This document shows, one piece after another, positions 14,001-27,600 of a DNA stretch of 64,000 bases. Source of the DNA: Holacanthus passer (Eukaryota > Chordata > Actinopteri > Pomacanthidae). The notes under the pieces are model-generated. The model saw only the letters and a list, made by a program, of their open reading frames with translations, ran no database searches and was not told the DNA's origin. Made by a program: the position numbers and the translations under genes. Position 1 is the first letter of the stretch. Each line of letters begins with the position of its first letter. The stretch spans positions 5,589,001-5,653,000 of the forward strand of contig JAFREQ010000043.1 of NCBI GenBank assembly GCA_025331565.1, in the 5' to 3' direction.

Positions 14001-17000
14001 TACCAGCTCTGATATGTGGCAGGAGGAGTGTAACTTATTAATTCTGTCACTGCAGGTGGGAGAGAGCACTATCCTGTTGTGCTTCCCTCTCTACCCCTTT
14101 CTCCCCCTCTTCTTCTCCACCCCCCTCCTCATCCCGCATCTCTGCAGTGTCCGAGGTCACCGAACCAAAGATTACATAACGTCAAGATCACTCACTACGG
14201 ATCACTCCACTGTGCATCATCTTCTGCTCCCTGCTTGGCAGCACACTGGGTGGCCGACTGAAATGATGTGTTCATATGCACGCATGTAACAGAGAGCGAG
14301 GAGAGAGAGAGGAACGGGAGAGGACCGGATGGAGGTAGCGTGTCAAGGGGAGGTAGAGCTGATGAGCAGGAATAAGAGAGCGAGAAGAAGGCAGGGCTGC
14401 AGAAGAAAGACATTCAGGAAACTGACAGACTGTTGAGCCATTACATAAGAGGATTTGATTGAGGACAGCTGTCTCTTTCTTGAGCTCCACACCACTCCTG
14501 TTCCTCTTCCCATTTATATGATGCATGTCACTTTCTTCTTCAACCTTTTCACTGACGACATTATTTTACTTTGAATTATTTACTCCTTTCTTCTTCCTAA
14601 TTTTTCTCATTTCCTCTCCTCTCTGTCTTTGCCTCTTGTATCTTTGTGCCAGGTTTATTTCAGACATTGTCCTGATGCTATAAGCATTGAAGCCCTTTTA
14701 CTAGAACACAACTCCTTATTTCAAACCCTACAATCACACCTTTGACAGCATGTCACAACTAACATCACATTAGACCTCGACTGGGCTGGCAAGGACAGCA
14801 CTATATAATCATGTTGCTTTGAAGGACTCACTGATGCAAGACAATGCCTACAAAAGAAGGCAATTACATATTATTGGATCATGCGTTTTTACGCAATTTA
14901 AGTCATGTTTGATGATTTGCCTTCACACCTATGTCCCTTTTTTTTAATGCATTCTTTTGTGTCAGATGTCTTTAAGGAGGAATTTGCTCTCAAGCGTAAA
15001 CAAAGGAATATTATGGCTGATTTATAGCCTTGCTAGTGACATGGCAATAGGGATGGCAATTTATCTGTCAGCTGGTCGATCATCATGACCGCCACTTTGG
15101 TACAGACTGAAATGTCTCGGCAAATGTCGGATTGATTGCCATGAAATTTCATACACATTAGGTTTGGAACATTAGGTTGACATTTTGTGCTTTTAGTGAA
15201 ATATCTCAACTGGATGGATCAGCACCGATTTTAGCACTGACATTCATGGTTCTCAGATGATGTACTCTAATGACTCTGACTTTAATTCAAGCCACTATGT
15301 GGTTGACATTTGTGGTTTTGAATGAAATACTGAATGGAAATTTGGTTCAGATATGCATGTCCCTTTAAGGCTAAACTGTAGTAGCTTTTGTCGTTTAATT
15401 TACTTTTTCTTAAACTTGCATGTTCAAAAACTATTACACCCTTTGACTTTTGATGTTCAACTGCTGACACCCTGTGATGCTGGTTCACTTAATATACTGA
15501 GATCTAAGTAACTACTAAGGTGCAGGGAGTGTTTTACTGAGGGGCAGAGTCTGTAAGACGGGATCTATTTTTTGTGTGATGTGAGAAGAAGAAACTCTGA
15601 AGTCTCTGAGGCTACTCGCTGTGAACTAATAAGAGATAACAGTCAGAGAGAGACACAAGCGGTGAGTTATAACTTCAATGAATGAAAGCTGTATGCTGGT
15701 GATGCTGGATTAAATCCATTTCCTCATACAAATCATACAGGTGCACACACACAGGCACACATGTTGGAACAGATTGTGATTCTTAGGTGCAACATAATAA
15801 ACACGTCATGAGTCAACTCACATATCCGATAGAGCAATTTCATTAAGAACAATATATATATATATGGATTTTACTTTGCCATCCAGCCTGTTGAATATCA
15901 CTCCTTGCATAGCTTAATATAAAGTCAGTAAGAGGAAGGAGCAGTGGGAGATCAATCAACCCCCCTGTGGAGAACAAGGAAGAAAACAAAACCCAAAGGT
16001 GGATACTAAGGTGTGATATACATTAGAAGCAATGCTGATTCTTGATTGATGTCAACACTGTGTTTCAGCTCATTTTGGATCTGTTCTGATTGCAATATTA
16101 AGAATCATTTACTCAACCAGCGATACACAATATTCTCAGCCAATTCTCCACCTCCACTGTGTCAAAGAACTAATCCTTGAGAAAGAACGAGGTGATTTTT
16201 TTCACAGGCCCCTTTCAGTTGGTTGATAAACAAGTGTACCTCCGTCTTACATAAACCTTTTGTCCCCTCTGTTCCAGTGTGGAGTGTTTTGGTATAACTT
16301 GGATTTCTGGCTGCTTGGGGAAAACCATCTCATTTATTATGTATAGATAGAGAGAGCACAGCGCACTTCTTACAGCCCTGCTGAGATAGAGAGATGAGAA
16401 AAAGTAAGCATGAAAAGCAGAGCAAGGCAGAAAAAATGAAAAAGACTGACCACAAATGTTAGTTTGGTTTGGTCTGACATACATAATCAGTCTCTCCATC
16501 TACTTCCTTCCAGCTCAAACTGTCTCTGCCTTGGTGGAGCCTGTAACCTGGGAAAGCTGTGCATCCACACTATTGACACTTGAACTGTGTATATTCCCTA
16601 ATTTCTTCAAAAGTAAATTTGGTCACTCGCATATTGAATATGGCCATTTTGATTCAAGTACAGTCAGGGATACAGTTTGAACTTACAGGAATAGATCAAC
16701 TCTTCTTTGCTCTTTCAGCGTTGTATAATTCTCAACAATGTCAGAAGACAGTGCTGGAATTTTCCACAGGTACATTACATCCAGTACAGAGCCTATACAA
16801 CGAAGACTGGACCAAACAGCTGAAGCAGAACGCATTGCTATTGTTGTTAGTTCTGGATGTATTTCATCATAAACCAAGGTACATGACAAATGAAATTTTG
16901 ACCTGATGATTGCACTTGACAAAAAGTCAGAGGATCACAAAAATATAGATTCATGCTAAAGGGGACTTAGACAAATGTCTACAAAAATTTCATTGTAAAC

Positions 17001-20000
17001 CATCCAACAGTTGTTGAGACATTTTACTTTAAACCACAAACACCGTGTTTCAAGTCATTCCTCTAGTGCCACATAAAGCTAAGTCAGATTTATGTGGCAC
17101 TAGAGGAAAAGTCAGAGGATCATCAAAGCCAGAGCAATTCATTGTCTGTTACTACAAAATATTGATGAAGCAACTGTCTGACCCTCGAGCCACAGCACTA
17201 GTGTGGCTAACAAACATCCATCATTCAAATCAACTCATTTTTACAATCATATTTCATCAAAATACTTGATTTTATGATAGTGTTTATACAGTTGAAAAGA
17301 TTCACATGAATGTATATTTGTTACATTATTAAAAATGTATAAGGATGCATACAATCAACCTCCATCTGGGCCAGCCACTGTTCCACTAGCTACTATGACT
17401 TTCATCAGTTTCCTATTCATAATCTTAGAGAAATTATCAACTACACAAAATGCTAATAGAATATGATCTTAAAACATTATGTTGGCATTGATTTTTGTTC
17501 AATTATACATCACTGTAACTTTGTCACCCTTATTCATGATATCCACCCACATTTCTCATGCCATCTTTCCAACCTTTTTTGAAGTCCCTCCTGTCTAAAA
17601 ACCAAATGTGCTGGCCCTCCTTGTTCATTCTCATATTCCACTATTTTCCACCTGATGGGCCAAACTGCTGACATTTAAGCTATTGACAGTCTTATGAGAA
17701 ATGGTGTTGCAACAAGTCCTGCAAATTAAACAACAATATATCATTGTTCGTGTCCATGCTCTGTACAACAACACATAGAAGTGTTTTCTGGTCTGACGAC
17801 ATGATTTGTCTGTGCCTTCTAAAACTTTTACAAATCACTGTTGAAATATAAATCAGTTTTGTCATTGTTCATGTCATCATTACTTATATTGGTTACCCAT
17901 GACCTGGCTGGCTGTATAATAATGCTCTTATGTTAACCACTGGGGAGAACATGCAAAAATAACCTGTCAAATCAACAGGTTTTATTTAATGGAAAAAACT
18001 TTCATTTCACACAGTTGAGAAATTTGGAGCAATAAATATGTCAGTTTCACTATTTCCATACAGTATATCTTATTACTAATGGTGCTGCTTCACTGGTTAG
18101 TGGCTACCATCAGACTGCAAGTAGAAATAAAACCACAAAACCACTTTATACAAACTGCATGTGAATGTGCTTTCTAATTTAAACAGACCAGTGGTCATTA
18201 TGCATAAACTGTAAAGCTCGATCCATCATCCAGTAGTCACAATGATGAGAATATATTGGCTTTCCACTATAATCTTTCAGGGTCACATTCAGAATATGGA
18301 CGGTATGTGCCAACAATACTGGTGTTCGGACTGCTAAGCTGCTGCAGCTGCAGGGAGGAGTTCCACGGGAATCGGCACTCCTCCTGTTAAAATGAGGATA
18401 AGAACAGTTATTTATCACCGTGGCAAATGCATAACACTGTACCAAATTTAATTAAGTTTACAATCAATTAACTTGAAACAATCAATTTCCTCTTATGGCT
18501 TCACCTTGGCAGAAAGCAAAGTATGCAGCAGACTTTTTCTTGTAGTAGATGAATCCAGAGCTCACAACAAGAAAACCAAGCATCAGGCCACACAGTCCCA
18601 CAATTTTAATCCGTTCTGATGCAGGAAGGGAGGGGTCTGAAAGTGTGAGAAAAACATGCTTTCATTTATACATTTTACATATTCTGATCTTAGATACAAT
18701 GTGCATCACAGTGGCACGCTTACCCCAGACCTGAAGCACTGGTTCAGAGAGGCTGAGGTGTTCGACCATGCAGGTAATTGTTTCCCCTGAAGTCGGGGTG
18801 TACTCCAGGTATGAGTGAATCTGATAGTACCAGTCCCCATCAGGCAACACCTCAGAAGAAGTGACAGCTGAGGTCACTTCCTGGCCGTTCTGTAACCATG
18901 TCACTTTGATTTGTTTTGGATAGAATTTATAAGCACTGCACAGAAGCATGGACGAGCGTTTCACTGAATTCAGCCTGACGGTGGGTACGGCAGTGAGATT
19001 ACCTGGAAAAAAACAATTTAGTGTTTTACAGTTTCTAGTTTCTGGATAGCACATTTTTTGTCATACATATTGTCATGTATTTGCAGAATAGCATGTTGTA
19101 AATTGCCGCATATTTTTGAATCAACAGTGAATGAACAGTAGTGTAGTAATGTATTGTGAATACTCAAATTCTCACATGCAATAGAGCCTTTTCTTAGACA
19201 CTTTCTCTTGTCGAAGGAGGACAAACACAGGTATAAATAATATTAAATGATGGCTCGGCTCCTTTACATGTCCCAGTAAGACAATGAGTGAGCATGTAGC
19301 GATCATTCAACGTGTTTTAATTTCACCTGTGCTTTTCCATCTTTGACAAGTCACTTGTCTGCGGTGAAAAGGGTTTATGTGCATGTCCACAGCACCTCAA
19401 GATGCATTTGATAGAACCCATTTAAAGTAATCTTTAGAAAAAATGCTCTCACCTATTTGTTGGACGAAGCCTATGTTGTCTGTACACAATATTTTCTTTT
19501 CAAATTCTCTGCGATGTGCATCATAGGGATCTGCGTTCTGTTTTTTGGCCTTTTCAATTGAATAGGCTGTAAATCCTGTCCAGTTGCCTCTTGTGCTGTT
19601 GTACTGCATCATTAATTTGTCATTATAACGATTCACAAGGACGTACTCTGTGTCTTCAAAACCTGGACCCTTGAATGTGCAACATGCCATGAACTGTGAA
19701 TAATCTTCACCTGAGAAAACTGTAATAACAGGAGAGAAATGTTTTAAATGACAAATGAATTACTATAAAACCTCACTGCATTAAAGTAGAAGAGTAATGT
19801 AACTCACCTGGACGGAAAAGAGAGAAAACCACGCAAAAAAAAGAAAATTATAAATGAGCATGTTTTCCCACGAACAGGTAAGAACAGGAACAAAACTGCT
19901 TGGGTGTGCAGCATTGATGTGTTAACAGACACTGATGTTTTTGTAAATGTAAAATTATAATACAGATACAATACAACACACAGAATCAACTATTTAATAA

Positions 20001-21612
20001 TCAGTGATTATTTAATTGTGCAGCCCTCTTTTATTAAAGGGTGGCCGCGAAACCATACTGGACAGGACTGAATGAAATGCCAACAAGTGTCCAGGCTCAG
20101 AATGTGCAACATGCATTGTCATGACAGGGGAGAAGACTGTACAGTATGGGTGCAGCTCAGAGAGGTGAATTAAAAACCAGCCATCTGTGTCTATGTTTGT
20201 GAGAAATGATTTCATATTAAAGAAGCTGTGTTTGCATGCCCTGTCCCGCTCACAGTGCACACACACACACACACACACACACCTGCAGGATGCTCAAATG
20301 CAAACAATTACAAGTGAATCTTTATCTGTAGCACTCAGCATTTAATCAGATTGAAATTGGGTTCTTGATGAATTGAAGGCCTGATGGGAGAGGAGAGTGG
20401 AGATGAACTGAAACTATGAGCATGAAGTAGCTGCTAAATTCAACATTGGTGTGTGTGCTTGAGGTAATGCGCACGTGTGTTTGTATGATTAAACTGAGAT
20501 GTGATGATGATGAAATCTGTACCAATGCAGGTTTAGAAAAATATTCTCTTTAAGATCAATTGTGATGCACCGAGGATTTTGAGGGCGCTTTTTTAGTCCA
20601 TGGATCACTGCCATTTCAAGGATAATGTCAAGACCTTATGAGGTTTAAATGCAAGTATAAACAAAAAAAGAGAGTTGTCGCTCCAGCACCTAAGTGGATG
20701 AATGAATGTCTAGCAATGTTGGTCCAAAAAGTATTAGTTTCACAATATTGGCTCAAGAGAGACTACAACAACAAAAAATGGCTGACATTCCTTTTATTCT
20801 CAGTGGTAAATGTTAAGATAGTTTCAGCGTTAAAATGTATTTCGATAACATTTCTAGTGAGAAATGTGCGTTTCATTTTCATAATCTTCCTTCAGTGAAT
20901 GCATATGATCTTCAGTTTGGTTATTACAAAGATCCTATCCTATTCCATTACACATGTTAACACCAGTATCTCTGTTAACAAAAGGCATTTTATAGCCTTT
21001 AATTGTAAAATTTCCAAGAATATGAAGTTGAGGAAATCAGGTTTTCTTAAACCCTGATAATGGAAACTGTCATATTCCTGATGTTTATAAACCAGGTTAA
21101 CTGTAGAAAGTCAACTGTAAAGTGAATGAGACGATGGGAGACGAGGATACAAATATGTACAGTAGTTTGGCTTATGTCACAACAGCTGCAGAAAGTTTTA
21201 CAGCAGTCGCTCACATGATCTTCCCAGGCAGTCAGCCAAGGATATTTTACTATGAGAGCAGTGTCCATGGCCTCTGTGCCAACAATAGCTGTCACACAAG
21301 AATGGTGTATGTCAATGAAAATGCCTCCAAAACTGACATAAAATAATGTGTGCATGTGTGTGAATACAAACAAGTGGACACACTAACTTTCAGCTTATAA
21401 GAGAAGAATGAATTTGGACACAAGGCCACGGTGTGTTATATTTGTCTAATGAAATATTACTGTCATATGTGAACATTGAGGCAAAGTGATTTTGAGACGG
21501 GGGAAAAAAGCAACAAAAGCACTAAAAGCAGCTCCTGGAAAAGTCACATCACTGCAATTAAATAGTATATGGAGAATTACTCACTGGAGTCTGCTGACAA
21601 AAGCAACAGATG

Positions 21613-21657
<45 letters not shown>

Positions 21658-24600
21658 AGAGAAGAGGATTCATGCTGCCGGCCACCTGCACTCATGGCAC
21701 TAACTGGGAACGCTGAGTCAGAGAAACCAAGCAGGAACAAATACACAACAAGAAAATATTGTGATGTGTGTGTGGAAATACAAAAAGAAGGACATCCAAT
21801 GTGAAGAATGCCATAATCACCTCATGTTCCACAAGATGAGAGGCTTTTCATTCATTTTGAGTGGGTGTTTACAAAACTTATTTGTTGTGCAAAAACTTGT
21901 TCAAATTACTTTCCAACTCAAACTCTTAGCTAAGTCAAAGATATTCTCGTGTGAAGATATTCTTCTCTCTATTATTGTTTGTTATTTACAAGTATGATGA
22001 ATTATGCAGCTTTGTCACACCTTTCATAGTGGTGTTTCTACACAAAGTACCCAGAACTTTTAGTCCCCAGAAACTACTTTTCAAAAGGTTCCTTCAGCCC
22101 ATTGTTTTCACCGCGGTCTGAAAACCCGTGAAGATACGTACGCTGACGTATGAAAAACCAAAGCCAAAAACAGCTGTTTTTGCATGTCACTTTTGTGCAC
22201 CACTATGCAACAACGTTCACTGTCTGTCCGTCTGCAACTCCATGTTGATGTGTTGAAGCACAATGAACAAAAACAAACTGATTTTTAAAAGTGAAGGCCA
22301 AAATAAATTGCTGCATAGACTTGACCAGTGAAAAATGTTCAGTGCTGCAAGCCCCAGCCCTCAAAGTTCCTGTACCTTTGGAAAGTACTACTCTTTCTGG
22401 AACTTAATTTAGACCCTGGTCCCTGTGGTGGAAGCCCACTGAGTTCCTCTAAAAGGTTCCCAGTCCCTGTGGAAAGTTCCTGTGATAGAAACAATGTCAT
22501 GTGGCAATGTGACATTTACTAGTTTATGGAGATAAACAGAGGAGATGCTTTTTGTTCCATAACTTCAGGAGCAGTCTATTCGTGCTTTCATTGCAAAAAC
22601 ATAGCAGTAACACACAGACACACACACCAGGAAATACAAAGTCATGGTGTACACACATAAATGCACACATACCCACCCGGTGTATTGCACTGCAAAGTGT
22701 TTAATTTTCGATCTACATAGTCACTGTCTCATTTTCAACAGCTGTTCACCAGATTTTCATGTCTTTCAAAACACATTAAAAAATCATTAAAGGTGTGTGA
22801 ACATTTTAATTAAAACACCCTAATGTGAGATGACAATGTTATTAACTGTGTGGCCTTCAGCAAACTCTCTTCCTCTGTTGTTTCTTAGGAAAACCAAACG
22901 ATGGCGCGGGTCAATTGGGTTCAAATCTACACACACGCAAAACCTCGACACACACATACAGAAAGCCACTTCATCATCAAAGAGATTTCTAATCGGTCGC
23001 GAGCTGCTGATGTTCCTATAGCAACTGGGGACACTTGTACCAATTATTCTAGTATGTACACGGTGTATCTGTGCACACACCCACATGCTACATCTGTGTG
23101 TGTGTCATGGTCAAAACGTTAAACTCCTGATATGTCGTATCTACTCTTCAGGCTTCACAGGCCCATTTTACAGTGAAGCAACCCTTTGACATGCTGAAAA
23201 GGTTAACGGCACCTGCAGACACGTTACAGTAGCTGTGTCTTGGTGAAAACCAGACTGGGGGCCGATTGGCTTTATGTCAGTGTCGAGTATAGAGTGCATA
23301 GTCTCCTAATTACCCTTTGAAAGCCAAACCCTTTCAAAGGATCAGATGATTATTACGCGGCTCGTTGAATGAATTGGTCGAACCTCTTGCTTTGATTTGT
23401 GAAAGGAAACATTTTAATTGGTGGCCCATGCACTTATTCCCCACCCCTGCCAGAATAAGAACGTGACAATGATTGGTGTTTGCATCTGTGTGTGTTCATG
23501 TGATGGGTGAGAATAATGTGCATATGTAGATGTGAGAGTCCAATTTGAAATTAGGCTTCTCCAGGCTGCACGGAAGAGAACATAAACAGGTCTTTTGTGA
23601 ATTTTCGTGTGTGTTTCTTCTAGAGTAAAGATAAACGTGACAAGATACGAAACAAAAATCAGGTGTGGTCTTCAGGTGCTGGGGCTCTTTCTCTCAGCTG
23701 TCCCCAATTTCTCCTAATGACTGGCAGCTTAAATACCCCTCTCGTTCTCTTGCAAGCTGCCAGATCGTCCCTTTGTATGGCCCCTTTCCATGCTCCCTGT
23801 CTTTGCCCCTGTTCTCCAGCATTTCTTTGTCTTCTAGTGTTTTCCTTTTTCCAGTGTTTCCATGCCCCTGTGTTCCAGCGTTTCCTGTGTCTCTAGTGTT
23901 TTGTCCTCATCTTCACCTGCATCTCTCCTGCCATCCAGCCTCAGCACCCACCTACCAGCTTCCTTCCACTGAAGCAACTCTGCACCACCTGGACTTCCTG
24001 TGTTTAGTCACCCTTTTTGTTTTTTCTTGTAAGTCCTGGAGTTTCTTTTATTCAATAAATCTTTTTACCCATTCACCCTCATCTGTGTCTCGCTCATGGG
24101 TCCAGTTTAACTAACCCCAAACATCACAATCATGAAGTTGTGGAAGTCTCTGATTTTTGCCTCAGTGGGGGTCCACGGGAAAAAATGCCACCGATATACC
24201 TTTTGTATGTTGGAATGGATTGTAGGAACAGGTTCTCAGAGGGCTTCAATACAATCTCGCACATGGAGAAAGAGAAAAAGAGACCTAATTTCATTTAAAC
24301 TAGGCAGATTTGATTCCTGTTTTAACTTAAGATTAAACGGTGAATATGAGACTTTGCTCAGAGTGATCAGTTTGAAGATGCAATATTCAGTTCTGTAGAA
24401 ACCACCTTGAGGGAATCAGTGTAATTTGAATATTGCAAATGACTGATACGCTTGACTCCTCATTATCATATAATGATTCTGATCACATATACAATCCATC
24501 ACCAATCAGAGTGCTCAATGTGTCCTGATACATTGTGATCACATTATAGTGTGGCATGCCCAGCTGCTCCCCTTCTCATGCTGCATCTTTCCTAACACCT

Positions 24601-27600
24601 GTCCCATAACTCCACTGACACATTCACAATGTGTCACAGCTTCTATTCTCAGGAGCTATTGTTTCTCCTTGTTTAGACAGCATGTTGACAGTAAGTAAGG
24701 TTTAGGGGGACAGGAAGAGAGGACGTGGGGTGCAAGGAGAAATGGAGAGACGGGCAATTAAGAGTTTCCTGTTCTGATAAGGTGAATGATGTTGCTGAGC
24801 ATTAAACAGGTGGGAGTGCAGCCTGGCACACACAAACACGTGCATGCATTTGTCATACCAGTGTTGTAGTTACCAAACATCTAAAGTCATTCAAGTCATT
24901 GGTACTATATCACAATGGTTCAATTCATCTATGCTACAACAAATTAAACTAATTTCAAATTTCAGTCCAGCTATTTTAACACATCAGGTATGAATTTAAT
25001 GTAATGCCGAAAAGATGTGCAGCTAGTGTTAAACAGTTAAAACAGTTTTTCAATTAACAAGAAGTTGACATCCACTTTAATAAATCATTAATTATTTAAC
25101 CTTTAATCTTCCCATTTTCAGAATTACAACAGGTATTTAAATTTAATTTTGTGTGTGGGTGTTCTAGGGTCTGAGGTCCTCCACACTTTGACCTTCAACT
25201 TCAACAGACACAGCTAATATCTTCAGATTTCAGTGAAAACAACTTAAAGCAGCTTTGGCATCTCCGACATCTCTGACTGAATAAGATAAAAGTAGTGATG
25301 AAGTTTTAGCCTCAGTGGACCCTTATATAACAAACTCTCAGGTGCCCCTAACTGAGATACAAGTACTAAGCAACACTCAGACATCATATATCAGTGTTCC
25401 CTCTCTTCACTTGAGGCTATAAATACTTTTTAAGACAGACAGACATAAATGTGTTTATTACAGTAAACATGATGACAAAGGTCACTTAACTTTAGCAAAG
25501 CAGTAATTCTAACCCAATGACAGTTTCCCTGACTTTAACAAAGTACTAATTTTAAAGCAAGCCGTGATCTTTCTTGAAACCTTGTTGTTTTCATGCCTAA
25601 ATCTAACTAAACCTTAACACCATTAAACAGATTTATTTTTCATCAGTAATTTATAAAAGTTTTGGTGCCCTGCCTTGAGGGAACAAGATCAGAGGATATG
25701 TGTTGTTCTAAAGGGCATGTACAAATGACATATTCTGTTGTTGTTGGAGGACATTTTTATGGCATATTTTTTTGTAAAATAGGGTATTGTGCTTTCTTTA
25801 TAATGAAAATATTAATGAAAGAAATGTCCTGAGCTTATCCAGGTACAAGCAAAGCTGAGCTGATCTCACTTTGCCTCGATTTCAGCTGCATTCTGCTGGT
25901 GCACGTTCCACTAGATGCTGCAAAATAAATAATATATCAGTGAGGCTGCTCTTCCCTGAAATTAAAGCAATGTACCTGGGTTCTTAGGAAGTGTTAGTAC
26001 AATGTGTATGTGAGTCTGCCGTGTGTATGTGCGTGCAGCAGACCATTAAAAAAGCGTCACTGCTTTCTTTAACCCCAAAGGGCCTCTGTTTGAAGCTTAG
26101 TGCTGCAATGTGTGGCGTTTCAATCACACTGCCAGAGGCAGCAGCAAGCGGGCACAACAGATGTCAAGCTTTGGTATGACACAGGCTGTGGGAAGAGTTA
26201 CTGACTTAGACCTAAGTTCAAGCTCAAGTACATACATCACAGATTCATTGACGTTGGATAAGAAAGAGCTGTTTTTAATGGCTTCAAAAACAGCACTTGG
26301 TTGTGGTTTGTGTGCTGGAGCCCAGAGTAAATCGTCAGATCGTTCAATGCACTTCTAAGACATTGTTCACAAACGTTGCACATCCCCCCCATCCTTTCTG
26401 GACCTGCAGCTTCTCTACTTTACACCAACAATCACACAACATCAGGTCATGTATTTTTCATGAATTTTTTCAGCTGGTTTATCTCACTGACGGTCCTTCT
26501 GTCCCTTATTTAACATTTATTTATTTGTATTAAATCAAATGTTTAATTTATTTATTTTTTTGAGGCCTCTAAACAACTGCTGCAGGCTTACTGACATTTT
26601 CCCCTTTACTCTAGCATCTTTATCTTCACTATATCAAAAATATCCCACACCCAGGCTTGCTGTTTTAATGCTTAACACCTCTAAATGAGGGAATGTAGTA
26701 ATCAAATGGTCTATGTTATTGGCTGTGCTTGTGGAAGTCTATTTCTCAATATGTCATTGTGTCCTTAGTTCTCTGTTAAAGGAGAAGCAGGTATAGCTAA
26801 TGGATGGATGGGCATCAACTTATGTCTCTGTCTGTGTTTCCCTCTCTAAATTGTCAAGCAGCTCTTTATGTCATCTGTGAACTAGTTGCGTCCTTGTTTA
26901 GGCTTCTCTCTCTTTTTTGCCACCGTATTACCCCATACCCAATTGCTATTCATCCCAGCTCAGCCTTTTTGTGTCTGCCCTTTATCAACCGTGTGCCTTT
27001 AAATCAATAAACATGCACTGTGTGTACTGTGTTGAACTCAGTGCTAAAGGCTATCCCGTTCCTGACTTGGGCTGCATCACATGTTTAAATGTTTTCACAA
27101 TGTGCCACCACAACACAAGGAGTGGACTCTCTCTCCCCTCGGGACACAATCATTTCTCACCTGTCCAGTAGCGGCCCCGGGTCACCTCCAGTCACCTGAC
27201 CAACTGTTCCTGCACAACTGCTCTCAATTTAGCCCCAAGCTCTCTACTATAAATAGAAAACTGTTTACCACATCATTAATGCTGCTATGTAGCCATTTCT
27301 TCCTGCTTGCCAGTTCCAGTACGTAACCTTGTAGCACCTTCTCAGCAAATTGCCTCGAAAACTTTACTCTGGCTATCTTCATGTGACAAAGGCATTCAGC
27401 TGCCTTAATGGTCTGATGTGCTTTTCTTTCCCTGTGGGTATTTGAGACATGTCTATTGTCTTCTGTATTTGATTTACTCCACCAAGCTCTATGTGAAGAA
27501 AAAAAAACTTTGCACGTGTTTCGCCAAGATTTCTCGAAGTATTCCCTTCATTCAGGGCATCTGCATAGAAGCGGGTCAGAAAAAACATGACCGAAGAATG

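Larger units (their letters stand above)
7166..17959. other. pitpnc1 intron 1, 3' portion
   Basis: About 10.8 kb of intron between exon 2 and the nested MHC gene. It holds an inverted-repeat transposon (9934-10451), an AAAC microsatellite (11799-11819), a short fish dispersed-repeat fragment (about 12826-12960), and two degenerate copies of another dispersed fish repeat (15085-15370 and 16920-17170). No exon is supported. Confidence 0.55.

Noticed and set aside
18179..18445. 88-codon minus-strand frame over the class II tail exon and 3' UTR
   Set aside because: Different frame from the spliced class II product; it crosses the acceptor into the intron and has no family resemblance.
21047..21373. 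Overlapping 108-codon minus and 74-codon plus frames
   Set aside because: Mutually overlapping on opposite strands with no recognised domain or splice context; most likely chance.
23663..24114. 149- and 77-codon plus-strand frames
   Set aside because: Pyrimidine-rich, cysteine/proline/serine-repetitive translation in a likely LTR-like remnant.
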